Assembly: GCA_902826155.1 (NCBI GenBank)
Contig: CADEDU010000077.1
Coordinates: forward strand, 27,796 to 33,659
Source of the DNA: an uncultured beta proteobacterium
Lineage (GTDB): Bacteria; Pseudomonadota; Gammaproteobacteria; Burkholderiales; SG8-39
Length of the DNA: 5,864 nt
Reading direction: 5' to 3'
In this document: positions 1 through 5,172 of the stretch, in pieces
How positions within the stretch are numbered: the stretch's first letter is position 1
Layout: every line of letters starts with the position of its first letter
Position numbers and translations under genes: made by a program
The notes under the pieces: generated by a model
Databases searched by the model: none
Told to the model about the DNA's origin: nothing
The model's input: the letters and a program-made list of their open reading frames with translations, nothing else

Positions 1-977
1 CGGTACCAGCGATCGTTTTCGAGCTGTCCACCGATGCCCATGCCGCAGCTGCCGATGTCGCGCGGCGAAGTGCAGGAGCCGAACGGCTCAGTGTAGTAAC
101 CCTGGCCCCACTCGACGTTGTCCCAAAGGGCGGCGTTCGCAAACCCGTCTTGCTGGTAGTAGTAGAGGTAGCTGCCGATGCGGGTCGAGGCCATCGGGCT
201 GGAGCAGGTTTTCGCGCCGCCGGTCCTCTCGCAGTTGCGGAAGTGCGTGCGCATCGACCAGCAGTTGATGCCGTCACCCCAGGCGCCACCGTTGCCGCAC
301 TGCTCCTCCGGATAGGAACGTACGTCCGCGAGCCCCGGGAACTTGCCGCCGGTACTCGCGTCATTGCTGCCCGGCAGGCAGGTATTCGGGACGAAGTTGG
401 AAGCAAGCTTGATGTAGTAACGCAGATAGAGCGACTCGGGCGCGATGTTCGCGTTCTTGAGTGGCCACTGCAGCGAGAGGCCACCGCTCTCGTACTGCTT
501 CAGATCGACCTTCAGGCAGTTGCCGCCCAGGCATCCCTGCGAGACGACCGTCGAGTTCGACAACTTGTCGATGGTCGCGACTTCGGGTTTGGTCTTGGAA
601 GCATTGCCGAGGTAGCCGCGCTGCCACCAGTCGGTCGTTTCGAACGGTTCGCACCACACCACGTCTTTGCGATTCGCCAGTCCGCCTTCCGAGGCGCAAC
701 CTTGAGGCAGCGGCTGCGAAAGCGTAGCGGGCAGATTCGACGTTGACCCGCCCGTCGAGCTCGTGCTGCTCGATCCCGCCGAAGTGGAGGTGGCGGAGTT
801 GCTCGTCGAAGACGTGGCGCTCGCGGCGCTATCGCCGCCGTCGTCGAACAGACAACCGCCGAGCAGCGTCAGGCTGCTCGCGAATACGAGCGCCGTGGCG
901 CCACGCATGATCGTGGACTTCGGGTTGAGCGAATTTCGGGGGACGGCCGCGACCGGCATTGCTTGTTGTGCCACCAC
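1..977 (-). CDS. PL14-like secreted lipoprotein, C-terminus cut off by window edge
   Basis: The visible part is 325 codons with no stop before base 1. Residues 24-42 form a lipoprotein signal with lipobox Leu-Gly-Gly-Cys (Cys42). Leu follows the Cys rather than Asp, so outer-membrane sorting is expected by the E. coli rule. Residues 50-80 are a Ser/Thr/Gly-rich tether. The folded part begins near residue 90. It carries VVWCEPFE (106-113), LYLRYYIKL (183-191), GGKFPGL (210-216), WSMR (240-243), GSYLYYY (268-274) and NDRWY at the cut end. A GGK-[FL]-PGL motif after a beta-strand, followed by W-S-x-R and Y-L-Y strands, is what I know from polysaccharide lyase family 14-like domains, which have a concanavalin-type jelly roll and cleave uronate-containing glycans. 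Substrate and activity cannot be read from the sequence. The mature part has 11 cysteines besides the lipidated one, suggesting periplasmic or surface disulfides. The GTG start at 977 is chosen for its AGGAG 7 bases upstream; ATG codons at 959 and 908 are in frame, and all three retain the signal. It lies 91 bases downstream of the propeller lipoprotein gene and could share its transcript. Confidence 0.72.
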   Translation of the reverse strand, partial: MVAQQAMPVAAVPRNSLNPKSTIMRGATALVFASSLTLLGGCLFDDGGDSAASATSSTSNSATSTSAGSSSTSSTGGSTSNLPATLSQPLPQGCASEGGLANRKDVVWCEPFETTDWWQRGYLGNASKTKPEVATIDKLSNSTVVSQGCLGGNCLKVDLKQYESGGLSLQWPLKNANIAPESLYLRYYIKLASNFVPNTCLPGSNDASTGGKFPGLADVRSYPEEQCGNGGAWGDGINCWSMRTHFRNCERTGGAKTCSSPMASTRIGSYLYYYQQDGFANAALWDNVEWGQGYYTEPFGSCTSPRDIGSCGMGIGGQLENDRWY

Positions 978-984
978 GGGTGAG

Positions 985-989
985 CTCCT
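985..989 (-). promoter_or_regulatory. Ribosome binding site deciding the GTG start of the PL14-like gene
   Basis: AGGAG on the minus strand lies 7 bases before the GTG at 977. The alternative ATG codons at 959 and 908 have no comparable site at normal spacing, so this motif favours the longer protein with a positively charged signal n-region. Confidence 0.55.
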
Positions 990-1032
990 GTCAGTGGGTC
1001 GGCTTAGTTATGCGAATGGCGTTTGGTTTTAT

Positions 1033-1054
1033 GGGGCGGACGGTGGCCCGCCCC
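1033..1054. repeat. GC-rich hairpin between the two lipoprotein genes
   Basis: GGGGCGG (1033-1039) and CCGCCCC (1048-1054) form a perfect 7-bp stem around an 8-base loop. In minus-strand RNA a G-U and a C-G pair can extend it to 9 bp with a four-base loop. It starts 14 bases after the stop of the propeller gene. The minus strand continues ATAAAACC, with no U-run, so it is not a classic rho-independent terminator. It could stabilise or attenuate the transcript between the two lipoprotein genes. Confidence 0.45.
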
Positions 1055-1068
1055 GACCGTTTCCGCGC

Positions 1069-2517
1069 TTACGACGGGCGGATAACGATGACCTTGTTCG
1101 AGCCGCCCGGTACCCAGGCGAGCATCTGGATCGAGGGAACGTAGAAGAACGACGAGTAATGACGTACGTCGTTTTCGCCCGCGAAGTTCGGCAGGGCTGC
1201 GCCGCTGATGTTCACGGTCTGCACGTTCCAAGTGCTGGTGAGCGGATCTTTGGTCGGGGGAATCAGCCGGTAAATCGTCTGCCCGCCCGATTGGCCGCGC
1301 CAGTAGAACGATCCGTCAGGTGGGTAGTACACCCAGCGATTTCCAGCCGAAGGTGCAGCCTGCGAGAGCTGCAGTACACGCCATCCTGCAGCCGGGTTGC
1401 GCAGATCGAGTGCGACCATGCGCGAGCCGCGGTGATAGATCAGCAGACGGTTGGCCTCGTCGAGAAACGTCGCTCCGTATGCCGGCTCTTGGGAAATGGC
1501 GTTGGTCTCCGTGAACTGCGGCGTCTGCTTCCACGTCCAGCTGCGCGCGTCGAGGTACGTGACGGTCTTGATCGTGTTCAACCAATCGGGCGTCGTCCAG
1601 TACTTGTCTTCGGCGGCGTCGAAGATCGACGTGCCTTCGTAGTTCTGCGCCACAGGCGAGACCGCGTCGATATGGCGGGTCCACAGTCCTGTTGCCAGAT
1701 CGAATCGATGCACCGCCCCGGACACTTTCGACTCCTGGGCGATTGCCGTTCGGGTCACCAGCAACACGCTGCCCCGTTGGCCTCCGCCGAGCCGGCCCGG
1801 CAACTCGACGGCTGTCCGATACATGTGTGCCGGTGCCGGAATCTGTCCGGCCGTTGCGGCCGTCAGTTCGTAGTAGGGCGCCCCGTTCGTGGCCGAGATG
1901 TTGAAGTCGGGCTGCTGGTACGGGATGCCGTTCGCGTTGTCGATCCGCTTCCACGTTGCATCGGCGAAATCGAACACCGCTGCCCCGACGTTCGCGGGGC
2001 AGGTGTGGCCTCCGGTACCCGCCACGACGTACGCGCCACCAATGGAATAGTCGCGGACGTAGGTGCCGCCACCGAAGCATCCGATGGTCGCGTAGTTCCA
2101 GGTGCCGGCGGAAAACTGCGGCGGGCGCACGTCGACGAGCGTATTGGTTCCGATGCTCACCGCCGCGCCAGGCCCGGGCAGGGCGTAGGGTGCGGTGAAC
2201 GGGCCGAAGGTGATGTTGGCGACGTTGCCGGGATTCAGATTGACAGGGGTGCTCGAGCCACCCGCGCTGCTGGAGCTGCCGCCTGAACTGGTCGAGCTCG
2301 AACCGGCAGAAGCTGCGGCCTGCGTGCTGGATGCGGTCGAAGCCGAAGCCGTGGAACCATCCGAGCTCGATGAATCGTCACCGAGCAGACAGCCGCTCAG
2401 TGCGAAACACAGGAATAGCCCTGTCGACACCATCTTTGCTTGCTTGATCGCTGCGGAGTGAACCCCAGTGCCACGCTCGATGTCGTGGCGATGCAGACGA
2501 ATAGATCGTCCAGGCAT
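1069..2517 (-). CDS. Kelch-like beta-propeller lipoprotein
   Basis: The protein is 482 residues from the ATG at 2517. A hydrophobic stretch at 29-42 ends in the lipobox Leu-Ser-Gly-Cys (Cys43), with Leu next, so outer-membrane anchoring is expected. Residues 47-90 are a Ser/Thr/Ala/Gly tether. The rest reads as repeated four-stranded units, each ending in an Asp-containing strand, a short turn and a Trp: VFDFADATW (181-189), RFDLATGLW (271-279), YLDARSWTW (321-329), DLRNPAAGW (371-379) and TSTW (427-430). It closes with KVIVIRP (475-481). This is the Kelch or galactose-oxidase-like propeller pattern, a binding scaffold often acting on carbohydrate. I see no oxidase active-site signature and infer binding rather than catalysis. 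Cys147 and Cys173 could pair. The 2517 start has GGAGG 9 bases upstream but gives an unusually long n-region of about 28 residues. ATG 2433 would leave a 15-residue signal without positive charge; GTG 2547 is also possible. The propeller call is by pattern only. Confidence 0.72.
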   Translation of the reverse strand: MPGRSIRLHRHDIERGTGVHSAAIKQAKMVSTGLFLCFALSGCLLGDDSSSSDGSTASASTASSTQAAASAGSSSTSSGGSSSSAGGSSTPVNLNPGNVANITFGPFTAPYALPGPGAAVSIGTNTLVDVRPPQFSAGTWNYATIGCFGGGTYVRDYSIGGAYVVAGTGGHTCPANVGAAVFDFADATWKRIDNANGIPYQQPDFNISATNGAPYYELTAATAGQIPAPAHMYRTAVELPGRLGGGQRGSVLLVTRTAIAQESKVSGAVHRFDLATGLWTRHIDAVSPVAQNYEGTSIFDAAEDKYWTTPDWLNTIKTVTYLDARSWTWKQTPQFTETNAISQEPAYGATFLDEANRLLIYHRGSRMVALDLRNPAAGWRVLQLSQAAPSAGNRWVYYPPDGSFYWRGQSGGQTIYRLIPPTKDPLTSTWNVQTVNISGAALPNFAGENDVRHYSSFFYVPSIQMLAWVPGGSNKVIVIRPS

Positions 2518-2526
2518 TGTTCTAGA

Positions 2527-2531
2527 CCTCC
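2527..2531 (-). promoter_or_regulatory. Ribosome binding site for the propeller lipoprotein
   Basis: GGAGG on the minus strand lies 9 bases before ATG 2517. The shorter alternative ATG at 2433 is preceded by AGCAAAG, a poor site, so this motif supports the longer signal peptide. GTG 2547 also has a possible site (GAGG, 6 bases), so the choice is not certain. Confidence 0.5.
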
Positions 2532-2601
2532 GAGCTTTGATGCCCACTCACCGCCTCTGCGTCGGCCGAGGGAATCGCGCTCTTGCTGTGGTTTCTATGA
2601 A

Positions 2602-2623
2602 GGTACTGCTGGGCAGAAGTACC
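2602..2623 (-). repeat. Hairpin in the leader of the propeller lipoprotein gene
   Basis: GGTACT (2602-2607) and AGTACC (2618-2623) form a perfect 6-bp stem. After one mismatch, two further pairs (C-G, T-A) leave a four-base loop. It lies about 85 bases upstream of the chosen start and would be in the 5' leader of a minus-strand transcript beginning in the AT-rich zone. Confidence 0.4.
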
Positions 2624-2645
2624 GCTTGGCAGGAACCGTCGATTT

Positions 2646-2678
2646 CATGCGCCGGTCGATCGGTGTCGCATGATCGAC
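2646..2678. repeat. Two overlapping, mutually exclusive inverted repeats
   Basis: Repeat A pairs CATGCG (2646-2651) with CGCATG (2667-2672), and inside it CCG pairs with CGG (2652-2654 with 2661-2663). Repeat B pairs GTCGATC (2655-2661) with GATCGAC (2672-2678) around a 10-base spacer. They share bases 2655-2661 and 2672, so both cannot form fully at once. A second GTCGAT at 2638-2643 could compete for the same ATCGAC. This could be an alternative RNA fold or a protein operator; neither is proven. Confidence 0.4.
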
Positions 2679-2765
2679 ATGTGTGGCGCCTCCCGCCAGT
2701 CGAAACGTCTTTACCGCTACCGAATAAAGCTTGAAAGGCAAAGATGCTCGATTGGTTTTATCTTG

Positions 2766-2793
2766 ATACCGCGAGGGTATTGCCGCTGCGGCA
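2766..2793. repeat. Two back-to-back short hairpins
   Basis: ATACC (2766-2770) pairs with GGTAT (2776-2780) around a 5-base loop. It is followed at once by TGCCG (2781-2785) pairing with CGGCA (2789-2793) around CTG. Each stem has only 5 bp, but they abut without a gap next to the AT-rich promoter-like zone. They lie about 125 bases past the methyltransferase stop and have no U-run, so a terminator role is unlikely. Confidence 0.35.
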
Positions 2794-2916
2794 CGGATTG
2801 TAAGCGTCGGTCCGGTGTCTTGACCGCACCGATCGCCGGACGGCACACGAGGCTCCGCGAGTGGCTCGAACGAGGCTCGTCGGTCGGCGATAACGGATGA
2901 ACGGCTGTGCCCGGCT

Positions 2917-3729
2917 CTATCGCTTGTCCTGGCAGGCTTTGCGTAATGTGACCGATATGTTGGGCATCCAGAGTCCCGCGCTCGTGCCGGCCCGCTGCGC
3001 GATCGGTGCAGCGATCGCCAGGGCGACGCGCTTCGCGGCGCTCGCACCCATCGCCGCGCGTGTCCGAAGGAACGTTGCGCCGCAATCCTCGCGATCGAGA
3101 TTGATGTAGCCCGTGCCGAATCCGAGGTGGACATGCCAGGGCCAGATGCCTCGCTGAATCCAGCCGGAATTGAACCAGTTCGTCGGCAGATAGTTGACCA
3201 GCCAGCGGCGGCTATGCACTTCTCGCGGCCAAAGACGGCTGCTGGTTCCCGAGACCAGGATCACCCCTCCAGGCCTGAGCACTCGGTCGATCTCACATTG
3301 CACCGCACCCAGATGCTCCGCGGGCACGTACTCGAGCACGCTGATGCACGTCACCAGATCGAACGTCGCGGTGCCATAAGGCAGGTGTGTCGTATCAGCG
3401 ATCGCCTCGAGCCGGACCGAGTTTTCGACTCCGTAGCGCTTTGCGTTCAGGCGAGCGATCTCGATCGCCGATTCGTCGACGTCGACGGCAGTGACCTGGG
3501 CGCCCAGCAATGCCAGCACCACGGACGTCGCTCCGTAGTTGGCGCCGAACTCCAGGACCCGCTTGCCTGCTACAGGCTCCGGCAGTGCCTCGAGCAGATG
3601 GCGAACATGCGTCCATTGGTAGTCGACGTAGCCGCCGATCCAGCGGTCATCCGGATTCAGGCCCTCTTGGCCACAGGCATCACGGAACTGCCGGTCCGCA
3701 GCAGCGTCCCGAATTGGAACAATCCCCAC
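2917..3729 (-). CDS. Class I SAM-dependent methyltransferase
   Basis: The protein has 270 residues and a Rossmann-type methyltransferase core at about 55-165. The SAM-binding loop is VLEFGANYG (58-66). The acidic end of strand 2 is VDVDES (82-87). LPYGTATFDLV (116-126) followed by VLEYV (131-135) is the usual motif before strand 4. RVLRPGGVILVSGT (149-162) is the strand 5 region. After it come SRLWPREVHSRRW and YLPTNW, a pattern I associate with methyltransferases of O-antigen and exopolysaccharide loci. The acceptor is unknown; a sugar hydroxyl is inferred from the neighbours. The C-terminal 60 residues are Ala/Arg-rich and lack a recognised domain. The start is GTG at 3729, with AGAGG 9 bases upstream. 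It lies 38 bases downstream of the deacetylase-like gene on the same strand, so one operon is likely. No signal peptide is seen, which fits a cytoplasmic enzyme. Confidence 0.85.
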   Translation of the reverse strand: MGIVPIRDAAADRQFRDACGQEGLNPDDRWIGGYVDYQWTHVRHLLEALPEPVAGKRVLEFGANYGATSVVLALLGAQVTAVDVDESAIEIARLNAKRYGVENSVRLEAIADTTHLPYGTATFDLVTCISVLEYVPAEHLGAVQCEIDRVLRPGGVILVSGTSSRLWPREVHSRRWLVNYLPTNWFNSGWIQRGIWPWHVHLGFGTGYINLDREDCGATFLRTRAAMGASAAKRVALAIAAPIAQRAGTSAGLWMPNISVTLRKACQDKR

Positions 3730-3767
3730 AATCTTCAGCCTCTTTGTTTTTTTCTTCGACTTCTCGA

Positions 3768-4727
3768 CTACTTATAAATTCTGCGCCACGCCTGTTCGAA
3801 CAAACGGATGGTCTTGCCATAACGTCCCGCGTCTGGCGGACGCGGTTGACGGGATGCAACCGTCTCGCCCACATCGGCGAATCCAACGGTTTCGAACGTG
3901 TCGCGGTTCTTATCGAGGAACCGACACAGCCGTTCGAACCGACGCGCAACGATCCGATCGAGGCGATCCTTGCGCTGGTTCATCAGTTCGAAGTTGTGGG
4001 AGAGGAAATTCACTGAATGCCAGTCCTGCTCGGCAGCTGCCCAAAGCGTTGCCTCCATCTCTTCGAAGGAGCATGAGCCGAGCTGCAGCTGTCGCAGTCG
4101 GGCGCCGTCGCGAATTACCGAAACCGGGTACTCGATGACTTCGCCCAGCCTCGCCGGCTGCAGCAGATAGCGGCCCTCGACCGGATTGTCGCGATCGGCC
4201 AGCCGGCCCTGGTTGTAGCTCGAGTCGAACTTCAGTCCGGCCTCGCCGACCGCGTCGGGTGTTTCGCGGCCCATGCCGAACGACCCCGCGCGAAACGCGG
4301 TGATCCGGCCCGCACCGCTGTCCTCGAGCATTTGAGCGCCGAGCTTCAACAACGTTCGCTGCTCCGAGTGCGAGAAATCGCGTAGAAACTGGCGCTTGCC
4401 GTGCATGGCCGGAAAGATAGGCTCGATCGCTTCATCGACCCATTCGGTGTGCAAATGCAATTGGACCTCTTGATGGGCCGCCGCGATCATGCCGACCATT
4501 TCGCGCAGCGGCTCCATGCCGAATCGACGCGCGAACAGAGGCTCGGTGAAGAAAACGGCCCGCAGATTGTGCTCGGACAGCATCTTGAGCTTCAGCGGCA
4601 GCGCGCAATCGCCACCTGCAGTCGGGCCGTAGACATATCGTTTGAACGCGTCGGGGAACCGCTCGTCGAGACGATCCCAACCCCCGCACCAGATCTCGGT
4701 GTCGACCGTGAATAGAACCCGGACCAT
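3768..4727 (-). CDS. NodB-fold polysaccharide deacetylase-like protein (WalW/WbmS type)
   Basis: The protein has 319 residues and no signal peptide. Motif 1 is FTVDTE (6-11), with Asp9 at the place of the catalytic Asp of canonical TFDD. Motif 2 is QLHLHTEW (89-96), giving two His at 91 and 93 instead of H-S/T-x-x-H. Motif 3 is AFRAGSFG (144-151), the Arg-x-Gly motif. Near the end LSHNFELM (242-249) supplies the His expected in motif 5. This set, with HxH and RAGSFG, is what I recall from the divergent deacetylase-like proteins of lipopolysaccharide and capsule loci called WalW or WbmS, rather than chitin or peptidoglycan deacetylases. The likely role is removing acetyl groups from an amino sugar during glycan assembly, but activity is unproven. 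The ATG at 4727 is chosen because the fold begins at once and AAGG lies 5 bases upstream. An in-frame start at 4838 would add 37 residues that look non-coding. It appears to be the first gene of a minus-strand operon with the methyltransferase. Confidence 0.85.
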   Translation of the reverse strand: MVRVLFTVDTEIWCGGWDRLDERFPDAFKRYVYGPTAGGDCALPLKLKMLSEHNLRAVFFTEPLFARRFGMEPLREMVGMIAAAHQEVQLHLHTEWVDEAIEPIFPAMHGKRQFLRDFSHSEQRTLLKLGAQMLEDSGAGRITAFRAGSFGMGRETPDAVGEAGLKFDSSYNQGRLADRDNPVEGRYLLQPARLGEVIEYPVSVIRDGARLRQLQLGSCSFEEMEATLWAAAEQDWHSVNFLSHNFELMNQRKDRLDRIVARRFERLCRFLDKNRDTFETVGFADVGETVASRQPRPPDAGRYGKTIRLFEQAWRRIYK

Positions 4728-5054
4728 TTCCGCCTTGCCAGTTTTTGCGCGCGGCGGATCTTGCCTGTCTGCGCAGGCCGGGGTCAATTTTCCGACCGTC
4801 GATATTCTTCTGATCTGAGATTTCCACCACCTGGGCAATCACTTGACTTTGATTGACGCCGGTCGGCATCAGGCCGCACACGACGAGCCTGTACTTGCGC
4901 GAACCTTCAACGGAGGTGACCTTCGACGGGCCGGAAGGCCACTTGTTTCCGGGGCGCCGACCGAAGGCAACAGATCGCGCTATCGAGGAATTCACCGCAT
5001 TCCGGCGCCGGAAATCGGCTGCCCGCAATATGACAAAGTGCATAATCGTGTCCC

Positions 5055-5159
5055 CGATCCGACATCTGCCTGACTTTGCTTCGCGCTCGCTCGGAGGCGT
5101 CGCCGCAAGCGGCAGCCCGTGTGCGCGTGGACCAGCCTGGGATCGATCCCGATATCTGC
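5055..5159 (+). repeat. Imperfect direct repeat upstream of the plus-strand methyltransferase
   Basis: CGATCCGACATCTGC (5055-5069) recurs as CGATCCCGATATCTGC (5144-5159), differing by one inserted base and one substitution. The copies start 89 bases apart, and the second ends just before the ribosome binding site. This could be a pair of regulator sites or a chance similarity. Confidence 0.35.
5139..5150. repeat. Perfect 12-base palindrome, possible operator
   Basis: GGGATCGATCCC is self-complementary over 12 bases. It is followed directly by the 6-base palindrome GATATC (5151-5156), and it lies 22 bases before the methyltransferase start. As DNA it could be a dimeric repressor site. As RNA it has no loop of useful size without opening the centre. 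No regulator gene is visible nearby. Confidence 0.35.
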
Positions 5160-5165
5160 GAGGTG
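5160..5165 (+). promoter_or_regulatory. Ribosome binding site of the plus-strand methyltransferase
   Basis: GAGGTG lies 7 bases before ATG 5173, at ideal spacing. It supports this start over any downstream Met. Confidence 0.7.
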
Positions 5166-5172
5166 TGAATTA

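Larger units (their letters stand above)
2518..2916. other. 399-base gene-free leader upstream of the propeller lipoprotein
   Basis: No open frame here resembles a protein on either strand. The stretch at about 2715-2770 is much more AT-rich than its surroundings, as expected for a promoter zone. On the minus strand it holds weak hexamer-like elements, but I cannot name a convincing -35/-10 pair. Several inverted repeats are present and listed separately. CGAGGCTC occurs twice within 30 bases near 2848-2878. No terminator with a U-run follows the methyltransferase stop at 2917. The position and length suggest a separate promoter and a long 5' leader for the two lipoprotein genes; this is inference. 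Confidence 0.5.
4728..5172. other. 445-base divergent intergenic region
   Basis: This stretch separates the leftward deacetylase-like gene from the rightward methyltransferase, so it should hold promoters for both directions. CATAAT at 5041-5046 on the plus strand matches a -10 box at five of six positions, but no good -35 lies 16-18 bases before it. TTGACT (4843-4848) and a second TTGAC (4853-4857) resemble -35 boxes without a matching -10. An imperfect direct repeat and a 12-base palindrome lie near the right end. Open frames on both strands cross the region. One plus-strand frame ends in TAATG overlapping the methyltransferase start, but none resembles a family I know. Confidence 0.5.

Noticed and set aside
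150..746. Plus-strand open frame antisense to the PL14-like gene
   Set aside because: It has no recognisable motifs or ribosome site, and the opposite strand carries a coherent lipoprotein with family-like motifs.
763..2286. Long plus-strand open frame of 507 codons
   Set aside because: It is antisense to both lipoprotein genes, spans their junction, and encodes an Arg/Val-rich peptide without domains. In GC-rich DNA such antisense frames are common; the minus-strand frames have clear signals and motifs.
2628..2660. GGAACC with a downstream GTC resembling an extracytoplasmic sigma factor promoter on the plus strand
   Set aside because: The spacing is 17 rather than about 15-16, the -10 match is partial, and no plus-strand gene follows.
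2700..2800. Possible cyclic-di-GMP (GEMM) riboswitch suggested by GCAAAGATG near an AT-rich stretch
   Set aside because: The conserved GEMM core sequences and the tetraloop-receptor arrangement are not present in either orientation.
2848..2880. Candidate terminator in the CGAG-rich repeats after the methyltransferase stop
   Set aside because: The inverted repeats are only 4 bp and no U-run follows; the CGAGGCTC copies are direct repeats.
2595..3134. Minus-strand frame running from within the methyltransferase into the leader
   Set aside because: It uses a shifted frame of the methyltransferase gene, and its downstream part shows no protein-like pattern.
3127..3777. Plus-strand open frame antisense to the minus-strand methyltransferase
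   Set aside because: The opposite strand has full SAM-binding motifs; this frame has none and no ribosome site.
4762..4777. GCCTG/CAGGC inverted repeat upstream of the deacetylase gene
   Set aside because: It is a 5-bp stem with a 6-base loop in GC-rich sequence and is expected by chance.
4432..5043. Minus-strand frame with a protein-like stretch at about 4800-4930
   Set aside because: It overlaps the deacetylase gene by 300 bases in another frame, its third-position GC is modest in the part unique to it, and no family is recognised. It is left as an open question under the intergenic region.
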